Positions 25,801 to 37,533 of a stretch of 64,000 bases of DNA are shown piece after piece. The stretch is from Archangium gephyra. Lineage in GTDB: Bacteria > Myxococcota > Myxococcia > Myxococcales > Myxococcaceae. Location: contig NZ_CP011509.1 of assembly GCF_001027285.1 (NCBI RefSeq), positions 4,906,501-4,970,500 on the forward strand, read 5' to 3'. The notes beneath the pieces are model-generated. The model was not told the origin of the DNA and ran no database searches. It saw only the letters and a program-made list of their open reading frames with translations. Within the stretch, counting starts at the first letter, position 1; every line of letters begins with the position of its first letter. Both the position numbers and the translations under genes were made by a program.

Positions 25801-28800
25801 GGGCGACCGGACCGATGTGGTGCGCAGCTTCGCGGACATCCTCCGCCAGCGCCCCTCCGACGTGGACGCCCGTGCCGCGCTCGAGGGGATGCTCGGCTCC
25901 GGCAACGCCCGCGAGGAGGCCGCGCGCGCCCTCATTCCCGCCTACGAGGCCACGAAGGACCATCGCAAGCTGGTGGCCGCGCTGGACGTGCTCGCCGAGG
26001 TGGCGCGCGATGACGCGGCCCGGGTGCTGGTGCTCCGTCAGGCCGCGCAGGTGCACCTGACGCAGCTGCGCCAGCCGGAGCTGGCCTTCGCCTCGCTCGC
26101 CCGGGCCCTGCGCCTGGCACCGGGGGACATGCCCCTGCGTGCCGCCGCGCGCCAGGCCGCCGAGGACGCGGACTCGCTGGACGCCTACGCGGAAATCATC
26201 ATCGAGCTGACGGAGGAGGGGAGCGTCGGTCCCGCCCGCGCGGGGCTGCTGCGCGAACTGGCCGAGGTCCAGGAGAAGAAGCTCGACGACCGGGATGCCG
26301 CGCTGAAGTCGCTCCGCGCCCTGCTGGCGCTGGAGCCGGGCAACCTCGACTGCCTGCGCTCGCTGCAGCGCTTGCACCGCGCGGGTGAGGAGTGGGCCGC
26401 GCTCGCCGAGGTGCTGGAGAAGCTCGCCGCCGCCGCGCCCGAGGTGGCCGAGCAGCTCGCGTACCTGCGCGAGGCCGCCCTGCTGCACGAGTCGAAGCTG
26501 GCCGACAACGAGAGCGCCGCCGCCGCGTGGCGCGCCATCGCCGAGAAGGATCCGCTCCAGCGCGAGGCCGCCGTCGCCCTGGACCGGCTCTACGCGGAGC
26601 TGGGCCGAGAGAAGGACCTGGCGTGGGCACTCGGCCTGCGCAAGACGCAGGAGGGACAGAGCCCCCAGGGCCGTGAAGTCTCCTTCCGCCTCGCCGAGCT
26701 GAAGCGCACCCGGCTGGATGACCCCAACGGCGCGCTCCAGCTCTACCAGGGCATCCTCGCCGAGGACCCGGGCCACCCGGGTGCCCGCTCGGCGCTCGAG
26801 GAGTGGGTGAAGGCCGCCGTGCCGATGAGCGCGGGCGCGCTGGAGGTGCTCGATCCCGTGCTCGCGCGGCTGGGCGATCATCCGCGCCGTGTGGCTCTGC
26901 GCGAGGCGCGCATGGCCTCCGCCCTCAGCGCGGAGAAGGTGCAGCTCGCCGCGGACATCCGCCGCATCTACGAGCAGGACATGCAGCAGCCGTCGCTCGC
27001 CTTCATGGCGGCGGTGAAGGCCTTCTCGCAGGGCGTGGATCGCGAGGGCCAGCAGCCGGAGCTGGAGCGGCTCGCGCGCGAGACGGGCTCCTTCGAGATG
27101 CTCGCCGAGCTGTACGAGGAGGCCGCCTCGGATCTCCCCGCTGGTGATCCCTCGGGGTTGGGCCTGCTGCGCCGGTCCGCGGACCTGCGCGAGCAGCTCG
27201 GCCAGACGGAGGAGGCCACCAGCGTCTGGAAGAAGATCCTCGAGGACGCGCCGCAGGATCGGCAGGCGCTCGAGGCCCTCTCCCGCCTGTACGAGCGCGG
27301 GCAGAACGCCAAGAGCCTCTCCGAGGTCTACGCCGCCCAGTCGGCGCTGGTGACGGACCCCGAGGCCCGGCGCGCCCTGCTGGTGAAGTCCGGTGAGGCC
27401 TACGCCGCCGCGGGTGATGACGCCAAGGCCATCGAGGCGTGGCGCTCGGCGCTGGCCATCCGCCGGGCGGCCGACGGACTGCTCGCGCTGGACAAGCTGT
27501 TCGCCAAGACGCGGCGCTTCGCGGAGCAGGCGGACGTGTTGGATCTGCTCTCCGAGATGGCCACGGACGCCGAGTCGCGCCGCGGCTTCATCCTGCGCCG
27601 GGCCCAGCTGGTGGAGAAGGAGGGCAACCACGCCGAGGCGCTGAGCGCGTACCGCGATCTGCTGGCGCTGACGCCGGGAGATCCGCAGTCCGTCGCGGGC
27701 CTGGAGCGCATGCTCCAGATCGAGGCGCAGCGCGTGGAGGCGGCGCGGCTGTTGGAGCCCGTCTACCGCGGGCTCAACGACACCCGGAAGCTGGTGGAGG
27801 TGCTGGAGCTGCTGCTGCCCGTCACGTCGCCCGCGCGGCGGCTGGAGCGCATCCAGGAGATCGCCACCCTGCGTGAGGCGCTGGGCCAGACGTCGCTCGC
27901 CTTCGCCGCGCGCCTGCGTGCCTTCAACGAGGCCCCGCAGGGCGACGGCGTGCGCGATGACCTGGAGCGGCTCGCGGCCGACTCCGGCTCCTTCGAGGAG
28001 GTGGCGGCGGCGTACGAGGATCAGCTCGAGCGTGGAACCACCGAGCCCCTGGCGGGCGATCTGTGGCGGCGGCTCGCGGGTATCTACGACGGCCGCCTGA
28101 AGCGTTACGATCTGGCGGTGCGGGCGCTGGAGGAGGTCAGCCGGCGGGATCCGCAGAACAAGCAGGTGCTGGAGTCCATCGCCCGCGTGCACCGGCGTAC
28201 CGGTGCCAACCGCGAGCTGGCGCTGGCCATGCGCCGGCAGGTGACGGCCGAGCCGTCCGTGCCCGCGCAGGTGAACCTGCTCTTCGAGCTGGCCCACATG
28301 GCCGAGGAGACGCTCTCCGACAAGGCGCTCGCGGCGCAGACGTACCGGGACATCCTCGAGCGCCGGCCCGAGGACGCCAACGCGCTCAAGCTGCTGGGCC
28401 GCGTGCTGACGCAGATGGAGCGCTGGCCGGAGCTGGCGCAGCACATCGAGCGGGAGATCCAACTCGCCGACGCGCGCAAGGCCCAGGAAGAGGGCAGCGA
28501 GCTGCGCGTGCGCCTGGGCCGCCTGAAGTTCAGCCGCCTGGATGATCCGCGCGGGGCGCTGGAGCTGTACCAGGACGTGCTCCGCCGCCGCGAGGGACAC
28601 CCGGGTGCGGTGGGCGCGCTGGAGGAGATGGCGCGCTCGGAGAGCCCGCTGCGTGGCCAGGCCGCGCTGGCGCTCGAGCCGGTGTTCGCGTCGGTGGGCG
28701 ACCACCTCAAGCAGGTGCAGATGCTGGAGTCGCGCGTCTCCGCCGAGCCGGTACCCCAGGAGCGCGCGGCACTGCTGCGCCGCATCGCGGAGACGTACGC

Positions 28801-31800
28801 GGGCCCGCTGGACAACGCGGAGATGGCCTTCCTGTCCGCCACGCGTGCGCTACGGGACGCGGCGGATGATACCCGCACGCTGGAGCTGTGCCTCTCGCTG
28901 GTGGACAAGGCGGGAGCGGCCGAGGAGTTCGCGGCCGTCCTCTCGGAGATTGCCCCTCGGGCGGGTGACACGGCCCGTGCCGAGCTGTACCGGGCGCTGG
29001 CCCGGCTGCAGGCGCGCCTGGGCGAGGACGACGAGGCGCTGGCCTCATGGCGCAAGGTGCTGACGCTGCGGCCCACGGACACCGACGCGCTCGACAGCGT
29101 GGCGCGGCTGGTGGCCGATACGGGCACGCCGCAGGAGTTGTTGGAGGTGCTGCGCCGCCAGCTCGCGGGCGCCGAGGATCCGGCCCGCCGGGCGTCGGTG
29201 CTGCTGCAGATCGCCGTTCTCCAGGAGGAGAAGCTGCAGGACGGGCTGGGCGCACTGGCCACCCTGCGGCGCCTGCTGGACGTGAAGCAGGACGATGCCG
29301 CCGCGCTCACGCGGATGGACGCCCTGTGCCAGAAGCTGGAGCGCTGGCCGGAGATGGCGGACGTGCTGTCGCGCCGCATCGCGCTCGTGACGCCCGAGGA
29401 GGGGCTGGAGCTGCGTTTCCGCCTCGCGGTGCTGCGCGAGACGAAGCTGCTGGACAAGGCGGGCGCGCTGGCGCTCTACGGCGAGGTGCTCTCGCTGCAG
29501 CCCAACCATGCCGGAGCGGTGGGCCGGTTGGAGGCGCTGGTGAACCGCGAGCCGCAGAACCTGCTCGCGGTGGAGACGCTGCTGCGCGCCTTCCGGGCGA
29601 GCGGGGACGTGGCGCGGCTCGCGTCGGTCATCGAGACGCGGGTGGGCGTGTCGCCGGACGCCTTCGAGCGCAAGTCGCTGCTGGGCGAGCTGGCCACGCT
29701 GCGCGAGAGCCAGGGCGAGCCGGAGCTCACCTTCCTGGCCCTCTTCCGCGCCTTCAAGGAGGACCCGAACGACGGCGCACTGCGTACACGGCTGGAGAGC
29801 GCCACGGACGCGGCCGGCTCGTACGACGAGCTGGTGGTGGCCTACGAGGAGTCGTTGCCGCGCGTGGCCGAGGCCAAGGACGCCTCGGACATGTGCCTCA
29901 AGCTGGGCCACCTCTTCGAGGCGCGCCTGCAGGAGCCCGAGCGCGCCGTCGTCTACTACGAGCGAGCGCGCACGCTGAACCCGGCGGCACAGCAGAAGGC
30001 GCTGGTCGCGCTGGATCGGCTGTACGTGGCGCTGGAGGCGTGGCCGGAGCTGGCCAACGTGCTGGAGGCGCTGGCCTCCTCCGCGGAGGAGAAGGCGGAC
30101 AAGGTCGGCTTCCTCTTCCGCCTGGGCCAGCTGGTCCAGGAGAAGCTGGACGGCATGGATCGCGCGGCCTCCGCGTTCGAGCAGGTGCTGGCGCTGGAGC
30201 CGGGGCACCTGGCCTCGGCGCGGCTGCTGGAGACCATCTACGACTCGGCCGGCGCGCACGACAAGCTGTACAACATCCTCAAGTTGCAGTCCGAGCGCGT
30301 CACCGGCCCGGAGCGTGAGCGGGTCCTCACGCGCATGGCGCAGGTGTCCGCCGAGGGTCTGGATGACCTGGACCGCTCCATCGAGCTGTACCGCGAGCTG
30401 CTGGCGAAGAACCCCCGCAACGAGCAGGCGTTCACCGCGCTGGAGGGCCTCCTCGAGAAGTCCGGCCGGCACGAGGAGCTGCGCACGCTGCTGGCGGATC
30501 GCCTGTCGCAGACGTTGGATCCGCGTGAGGTGGTGCGGCTCAACGAGCGGCTGGGCCGGGTGCTGTACCGGCTGTTGAAGCAGCCCGAGGCGGCGGTGAG
30601 CTACCTCAAGGCCGCGCTGGACCGCGACGCGCGGCACCGGGGCGTGCTGGACACGCTGCGCGAGCTGTACGAGGAGACGGGGCAGGCCGAGGAGTTGGTG
30701 GGCATCCTGCGGCGGCTCGTCCCGCTGCAGGAGTCGGCCGAGGGCGTGAAGGCGCTGCGCCTGCGGCTGGCCGAGGTGCTCTCGGGCATGGGCCGCCGCG
30801 AGGAGGCCCTGGACGCGGCCCGCCGCGCGCTGGAGGTGGAGCCGCACGCGGTGGCGGATCTGGAGCGTGTGTACGCGCTCTTCGTCTCGCTGCGCGCCTA
30901 CAACGACGCGGTGCGCGCGCTCGAGCTGAAGGTGCAGGTGCACCAGCAGGCCGAGGAGCGTGAGCAGGCGGTGGCCGCGTGGTTCGCGGTGGCGGACCTG
31001 TGGACGGGCGCGGGCAACAAGCCCGAGCTGGCCGGCGGCGCGCTGGAGAAGGTGCTGGAGCTCGACCCCGCCAACCCCACGGCGTACGCGCGCGTGTGCG
31101 AGCTGTACCGGACGCACAACGACTGGCGGGCCTACGCGCAGGTGGTGGATCGCTACCTGCCGCACCTCGTCACGGAAGAGGAGAAGCTGGCCACCCTCAA
31201 GGAGCTGGCGAGGGTGCAGGAGCAGCGGCTCGGCCAGAAGGACGTGGCCTTCCTGGCGCTCTGCCGCGCGCTGCAGATCGACGCGTCGGACGACACGCTG
31301 CGCGAGGAGGTGGAGCGGCTCGCCGACGAGACGGGCTCGCACGAGGAGCTCGCCGCCGTCTACGAGGAAGTGGCGGACGCCCTGCCGCGCGGTCCGCTGG
31401 CCGAGCGCATGTACGCCACGCTGTCGCGCGTCCATGACCTGAAGCTGAACGATGCGCAGGCGGCCGAGGCGGCGCTGCGGAAGATCCTCGAGTTCGACCC
31501 GACGAACGCCACGGCGCTCGATGGGCTCGCGGGGATGTTCCAGCGGCGGGGCCGTGAGCGCGAGTACGTGGTCGCGCTGGAGCAGAAGCTCGAGGCCGCC
31601 GGCTCCATCGAGGCGCGCAGGGGCATCCTCCGGGAGATCGCCCGCGTCTTCGAGGAGCAGGGAGACCCCGACGAGGCCGCGAGCGCGCTGCTGCGCTCGT
31701 TGGACCTGGAGCCGGACACCGAGACCCTGGGGGTGCTCACCGAGCTGTACCGCCGCCAGAAGGCGTGGCGCGAGGTGGCCTCCACGCTGCTCCGGGCGCG

Positions 31801-34800
31801 TGACCTGGCGGCGACCGTGGAGGAGCGGGCCCGCATCCAGATCGAGGTGGCGAACGTCTACGAGCGCGACATCGGCGACGACGAGGCGGCGGTGGCGGCC
31901 TTCCGTCAGGCGCTCGAGTTCGAGCCGTACAACCTCCAGGCGCTGGAGTCGATGGAGCGCCTGTACACGAAGCTGGATCAGCCGGCGGAGCTGCTCGGCA
32001 TCTACGAGCGCATGCTCGAGGTCGTCGGCGACTACCGCGAGCGCGTGCGGGTGATGTTCCGCTGCGCGAGCATCTGGGAGGACAAGTACCAGAACCCGGC
32101 CAACGCGGACGCCTTCATCGAGGGCGTGCTGGCCATCGATCCGCAGAACCTGCAGGCCATCAAGACGCTGATCCGCCTGCGGCGCGTGCAGGCGCGGTGG
32201 GAGGACCTGGTCGTCGCCTACGAGCGGCAGCTGCAGCTGGCCACGTCCACGCAGGAGCAGGCCGAGCTGTACGTGGAGGTCGGCAACGTCTACCACCAGC
32301 AGCTCAAGCAGGTGGACCGGGCGGTGAACACGTACCACCACGCGCTGGAGGTGGACCCCGGGTGCCGGCCCGCGCTGCACGCGCTCGGCAAGCTGTACGA
32401 GCGCAGCGGCAACTGGCCCTACGCCCTGGACGTGTTGCAGCAGGAGGCGCAGCTGGCCGGCGCCGCGCCCGACGCGGTGGAGCTGTACTACCGCATGGGC
32501 AAGATGAACGAGGACATGCTGATGGACACGGGCAGCGCCCGGACGGCCTATCAGAACGCCCTCTCCATCGACCCGGGCCACCTGCCCAGCATCCGCGCCC
32601 TCAAGGGCATCCAGGAGCAGGAGAAGGACTGGGGCGGCTACGAGCAGACGCTGCTCCAGGAGGCGCAGCAGACCGAGGACGCGGAGGCCAAGGCGCGCTC
32701 GCTGCTCGAGGTGGCGCGCTACAACGCCGAGACGAAGGGCGATCCGGAGATGGCCACGGCCTACTACGAGGAGACCCTCAAGTACGCCCCGGACAGCCTG
32801 GAAGCGGCGCGTCCACTCGTGGATGTCTACAGCGCGCGGGAAGACTGGGTGTCCGCCGAGCGGATGCTCGACATCGTCGTGCGCAAGATGGCGGAGAAGG
32901 CCATCGCGGAGAAGGACCAGGCGCTCGCCGCGGAGCTGTGCCGGCAGCTGTACCGGCTGGGCTACGTGGCGGACAAGCTGGGCAACCGTGACAAGGCGCT
33001 CGCCTCCTACAAGAAGGCGTACGACCTCGATGCCACCTACCTGCCGGTGCTCGAGGGCTACGGCCACATGCTCGTGCAGCACGCGAAGCGCTACGAGGAC
33101 GCGCTGCGCATCTTCCAGACCATCCTCATCCACCATCGGGAAGAGCTCACCGACATGGAGGTGGTGGAGGTCTACTGGCAGCTCGGTGACATCCACGCGA
33201 AGCTGAACCAGGCGGATCGCGCGCAGAACCACTTCGAGAAGGCGCTGGCCGTGGACCCCAGCCACGAGGCGTCCCTGCGTGCGCTGGTGGCCCTGATGGA
33301 CCAGGGCAGCCGCTGGGAGCGGGCCGCCGAGCTCCGCCAGCAGCTCGCCCAGGTGCTGGAAGGGGAGGCGAAGGCCCGGGTCTTCCTGGAGCTGGGCCAG
33401 CTCGCGCGCGAGAAGCTGAAGGATCCGTACCAGGCCATCGACGCGTACACCGGCGCGCTCAAGCTCCTGCCGGAGTCGCTCGAGGTGCTGGACGCGCTCT
33501 ACGTGCTGCTGCGTGAGACGCGCCAGGGCCAGAAGGCCGCGGACATGCTGGATCGCATGCTCCGGTTGCCCGCGCTCACCGCCGAGCCCAACAAGGCCAA
33601 GCGGGTGTGGTTCGCACTCGGCGAGCTGCGCCGGGACGAGCTGCGCGACGTGGATGGCGCGGCCGTGGCCTTCAACACGGCGCTGGACCTGGACCACCGC
33701 TTCATCGAGGCCTTCAGCGCCCTCGAGGCGATGCTGGGTGGCGCGGGCAAGTGGAAGCCCCTGGAGGAGAACTACGCGAAGATGCTCGGGCGCATGCCGA
33801 AGACGCCCGACACGCATGGCGCGCGCATGGGGCTGTGGCGGGCGCTGGGTGACCTCTACCGCCAGGTGTTGAAGAACCAGGAGGGCGCGGTGGCGGCCTA
33901 CGGCGTCGTCGCCAAGGGCCTGCCGGACGACGCGCAGGTGCAGGAGGTCTACGCCGAGCTGGCCGCGGCCTCTCCGGGCAAGGAGGACGAGGCCATCGCC
34001 GCGCTCCGCCGCGCCCTGCCCAACACGACGGATCCGCGCAAGGTCGTCTCGCAGCTGGTGCGTCTGTCCGCGGTGCGCAAGGACTACGACGGCGCCTGGA
34101 TGGCCGCGCAGGCCGCGGCGGGGCTGCTCGGCGAGGCGGGGGATGACGAGAAGGAGATCCTCACCAAGCTGGGGCCCTACGCCAAGCGCAAGGAGGTGGC
34201 CCAGCGGCCGCTGTCCGACCAGATGTGGCTGACGCACCTGCTGCACCCGAAGCTGCGCGGGCCGCTCACCGAGCTGATGGGGCTGCTCTTCGTGCAGGTG
34301 GGCCACCTGTACGCGGTGCCCCACCAGAACTACCAGATCGTCCCGAAGAAGCACCGGGTCGACCTGGCGAGCGCGCAGGAGTACCACGTGCAGCACTACC
34401 GGTACGTGGCGCGCCTGTTCGGCCTGGACGCGGTGGAGCTGTACTCGCCGCACCTGGTGGTCCGCCGCGAGAACATGGCCAAGCGCTCCAACGAGCCGGC
34501 GCCGGATCCGCTCGTCAACGTGGAGGTGCTGCAGACGCACCCGGCCTGCGTGCGCGCCGGTGGGCGCTTCTTCGCGGAGCAGGGGCAGCGCGAGGCGTAC
34601 TACTTGCTGGGGCGGACGCTCGCCCTGGTGCGTCCGGAGCTGGCCATGAGCCAGCGGCTGGTCCCGGAGCGGCTCGAGGCCGTGGTGCAGGCCGCGCTGA
34701 GCCTGGTGGTGCCCAACCTGCGCTTCACGGTGGACCCGCGGCTGGTGGACGCCGAGCGCCGGGTGCTGGAGAAGGCCTTCAGCGAGCCGGGCCGCGCGGC

Positions 34801-35077
34801 CCTGGCCAAGGTGGCGCGTGTCTACTTGCCCACGGCCACCCCGGCGGATGTTCGCCAGTACCTCGAGGGCGCGGAGCTGACGGCCGCGCGCGCCGGCCTC
34901 TTCGCGGCGGGCGAGTGCGAGCCCGTCAAGCGCATGGTGATGGGGGAGACCGGTTCGGCCTTCCGGGTCTCTCCGAAGGTGAAGTTGAAGGAGCTGCTGC
35001 TGTTCGCCACGTCCGACGAGCTCCGCGAGCTGCGTGTCGCGGTAGGTACGGACGTGGAGGTGCAGGTAAGGAAGTAG
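22811..35077 (+). CDS. gltI: Giant TPR gliding motility protein GltI (AgmK)
   Basis: A single uninterrupted frame of 4088 residues. Nearly the whole protein (to about residue 3800) is an array of degenerate TPR/HAT-like helical repeats of roughly 34-40 residues, with recurring motifs such as [19 protein letters not shown] and [20 protein letters not shown]. The last 288 residues (from [13 protein letters not shown]) are not repetitive and look like a separate globular domain. There is no signal peptide, so a cytoplasmic location is expected, consistent with reports on GltI. In Myxococcus xanthus AgmK is a giant TPR protein of similar order, also followed by agmX. ATG 22811 follows a terminator-like hairpin by 17 bases. 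The role is as a scaffold of the gliding complex; a direct activity is not visible. Confidence 0.85.
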
Positions 35078-35094
35078 ATGAGCGGCTCGAGAGT

Positions 35095-35122
35095 GCGTGA
35101 GACCCAAATGGGGGTCTCACGC
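35095..35122 (+). terminator. Strong hairpin between gltI and gltJ
   Basis: Perfect 11-base arms (GCGTGAGACCC at 35095-35105 and its complement at 35112-35122) surround a 6-base loop, 17 bases after the gltI stop. There is no T-run, so it may be a Rho-dependent or processing hairpin protecting the 3' end of the 12-kb gltI message rather than a classical terminator. Confidence 0.5.
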
Positions 35123-35231
35123 GTTGAAGAAGCAACCGGGCGGGCGAGAGCGGCATCCTTGACCCCCCCGGGTGCCACCTCTACGATTCCGGCGGATTTT
35201 CTGCCGTCTTTTCTGAGAGTTGCGGGGAACG

Positions 35232-37307
35232 ATGCGTTTCGTCTGCGATAGCTGCCGCGCGCAGTACATGATTAGCGACGACAAGGTTGGCGCGAAGGGC
35301 GTCAAGGTCCGTTGCAAGAAGTGCGGCTACAACATCGTAGTCCGCCCAGCCGGCTCCGAGCCGGTCAAGGAGGAGGGGACGAGTGGTGAGGCCGCTGGCG
35401 GTGCGGCCGCGTCCCAGGGTCAGTCGGCCAACGACGGCTTCGGGTTGCCCCCGACGCTGGGCACGCCTCCCGAGGGCGGCATCTTCAGCGGTGTCGAGGA
35501 TGACGAGCTCGGAGCCGTGTTCGACCAGGTGCTCAACTCCGGGTCGCACCGGATTCCGGCGGGCGAGGCCTCGGGTCCGGCGCAGCTGGATTCGTCGGCC
35601 CTGTCGGACGCCGGCGAGACGGTGCGCAAGCTCGCGGAGGCCGAGGGGAACGCGAAGTCCGCGGCCTCGCACGAGTGGTTCGTCGCCATCGACGAGAAGC
35701 AGGTCGGCCCACTGTCGATGGACAAGGTGAAGGACTACTGGGATCGGGGCGAGGTCGGTCCTGACAGCCTGTGCTGGCGCGCGGGCTTCAGCGACTGGAT
35801 TCCGCTGTCCGAGGCCTCGGAGCTGGCGTCGGTGCTGGCGCCGCGTCCGACGAAGCCGGTCATCGTGGAGCCCGCGCCGATGGCCTCGTCCGCGCCGGTG
35901 GCCTCCGGGCCGGTCGAGTCCGCCTTCGCCAGTGGCCTGGCGAAGCCGGCGAAGTCCGACACGCCCGCGCCCGTTCCGACCGCGCAGGAGACGGGCTGGA
36001 AGCCCTCGGCCGCGAGCGTGCTCGCCTCGCTGGTGAAGGAGGAGAACGAGGCGCTGTCGAAGCCCGCGTCCAAGGCGGCGCCAGTGGAGGAGAAGAAGGG
36101 CAAGCCGGCGGCCTTGGGGCTGCTGGATGTGCCTCCGCCGGAGTCCGCTCCCGGGGCGGCGCAGAGCCCGCTGATGGCCGAGCCTCCCGCGCCCGCGCCG
36201 TACCTGCAGCCCGCTCCGGCGCCGGCCTACGCGCAGCCGCCTCCGCAGGCGTACGCGCAGCCGATGGCCCAGCCGTACCCGCCGCCCCAGCAGTACGCGC
36301 CTCCGGCTCAGCAGTACGCTCCGCCTCCGGGATACCCTGGCTACCCGCCGCAGGCCGCGCCCGCGCCGAAGCAGGGCGGGAAGATGGGGATGATCATCGG
36401 CGCGGTGGCCGTCGTGCTGTTGCTCGTCGGAGGGGGCGCCTTCTTCGCGACCCGCTCGTCCGAGCAGCCGACTCCCGTGCCGCAGCCCACTGGGACGCAG
36501 CAGATGGCCCAGGCGCCGGCCAAGCCGGTGGAAGCGCTGCCCATGCCGCCTCCTCCGGCGGCGGTGGCGCAGAACACCGCCACGCCCGCGGCGGGCACCA
36601 CGGCCCAGCCGGCCGCCACCCAGCCCGCCACGGCGCCAGCGACTGCACCCACGACTGCTCCCGCGGTCGCCGCGGCGGGGACGCCTGGAACCACGACGGC
36701 GACGCCTCCACCTGCTACCGAGCCGGTGAAGCCCGCCGAGCCTGCGAAGACGGAGCCGCAGCAGGTGGCCCGCGCCGAGGTGCCGAGCAAGCGGACGCCG
36801 ACCACCCCGGTCAGCCGTCCAGCGCCCTCGCGCACCTCGAGCGACGACGAGGAGCCGGTGCGGAGCAAGCCGCAGCCCGCCAAGAGCGGCGGGAGCGCGG
36901 ATGACGAGTTCGATGAGCTCTTCGGCACGAAGAAGCCCAGCTCCAGCGCGAAGAGCGACACGGTGTCGGCGAACGGCCGTACGGCCTACATCCCGCCGGA
37001 GCCTGGCGGCGGTGGTGCGGCGCAGGAGAAGCTCGGGCAGTCGGACATCATGCAGGTGGTGCTGGCGAACAAGCCGGCCATCATCAAGTGCGTGAACGAG
37101 CAGAAGAAGAAGGATCCGGGCCTGAGCGGCAAGCTGGTGATGCGCTGGACGATCCAGACCAACGGCAAGACGAAGAACGTGTCCTGCCAGACGTCGGAGT
37201 TCCGCACGACCTACATGGCGACCTGCATTTCGGGGCTCATCAAGGGCTGGAGCTTCCCGAAGCACAAGGTGCAGGGCGATCCGATCGATTTTCCGTTCAC
37301 GTTCTAA
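35232..37307 (+). CDS. gltJ: Gliding motility protein GltJ (AgmX)
   Basis: A 691-residue inner-membrane protein. Residues 1-38 are a zinc ribbon (C5, C8, C28, C31: MRFVCDSC and VRCKKC). About 148-200 is a GYF_2 domain (EWFVAIDEKQVGPLSMDKV). A long Pro/Ala/Gln/Tyr-rich linker precedes one membrane helix (about 385-406), then a Pro/Thr/Ala-rich periplasmic spacer and a C-terminal AgmX/TonB-like domain (about 600-691, ending PIDFPFTF). This order is the known layout of GltJ, whose cytoplasmic zinc and GYF domains are reported to engage polarity regulators and the motor. ATG 35232 has GGGGA upstream; an in-frame TTG four codons earlier is less likely. Last gene of the cluster; a long inverted repeat follows the stop. 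Confidence 0.88.
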   Translation: MRFVCDSCRAQYMISDDKVGAKGVKVRCKKCGYNIVVRPAGSEPVKEEGTSGEAAGGAAASQGQSANDGFGLPPTLGTPPEGGIFSGVEDDELGAVFDQVLNSGSHRIPAGEASGPAQLDSSALSDAGETVRKLAEAEGNAKSAASHEWFVAIDEKQVGPLSMDKVKDYWDRGEVGPDSLCWRAGFSDWIPLSEASELASVLAPRPTKPVIVEPAPMASSAPVASGPVESAFASGLAKPAKSDTPAPVPTAQETGWKPSAASVLASLVKEENEALSKPASKAAPVEEKKGKPAALGLLDVPPPESAPGAAQSPLMAEPPAPAPYLQPAPAPAYAQPPPQAYAQPMAQPYPPPQQYAPPAQQYAPPPGYPGYPPQAAPAPKQGGKMGMIIGAVAVVLLLVGGGAFFATRSSEQPTPVPQPTGTQQMAQAPAKPVEALPMPPPPAAVAQNTATPAAGTTAQPAATQPATAPATAPTTAPAVAAAGTPGTTTATPPPATEPVKPAEPAKTEPQQVARAEVPSKRTPTTPVSRPAPSRTSSDDEEPVRSKPQPAKSGGSADDEFDELFGTKKPSSSAKSDTVSANGRTAYIPPEPGGGGAAQEKLGQSDIMQVVLANKPAIIKCVNEQKKKDPGLSGKLVMRWTIQTNGKTKNVSCQTSEFRTTYMATCISGLIKGWSFPKHKVQGDPIDFPFTF

Positions 37308-37315
37308 TCATCCGG

Positions 37316-37365
37316 GAAGCGGACAGTCACGTTTGAGTCACTTGGCTCGTACGACTGTCCGCTTC
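37316..37365 (+). repeat. Perfect 13-base inverted repeat after gltJ
   Basis: GAAGCGGACAGTC (37316-37328) and its exact complement (37353-37365) are separated by 24 bases, starting nine bases after the gltJ stop. It probably marks the end of the glt transcript, although no T-run follows. Confidence 0.6.
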
Positions 37366-37419
37366 AAGGGACGTTGAATTCCCACCTGGGGGATGCGTCG
37401 AAGGCCGTGTCGACATTCG

Positions 37420-37447
37420 TTGACACGTCTGGAGCGCCGGGACTAAA
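37420..37447 (+). promoter_or_regulatory. Candidate promoter of the Cys-rich lipoprotein gene
   Basis: A perfect TTGACA (37420-37425) is followed after 16 bases by ACTAAA (37442-37447), a weak -10. The -35 lies in one arm of an imperfect palindrome (GTGTCGA...TTGACAC, about 37407-37426), which could be an operator. The leader to the ATG at 37534 would be about 80 bases. Confidence 0.35.
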
Positions 37448-37533
37448 GCCGCGCGCTGCAGGACGGAGGGGGCCTGAGTGAGTGGCCGGAGGCCCGCCTC
37501 GTGCGACGTACCCATTCAGGAGGAAGTCGAAAC

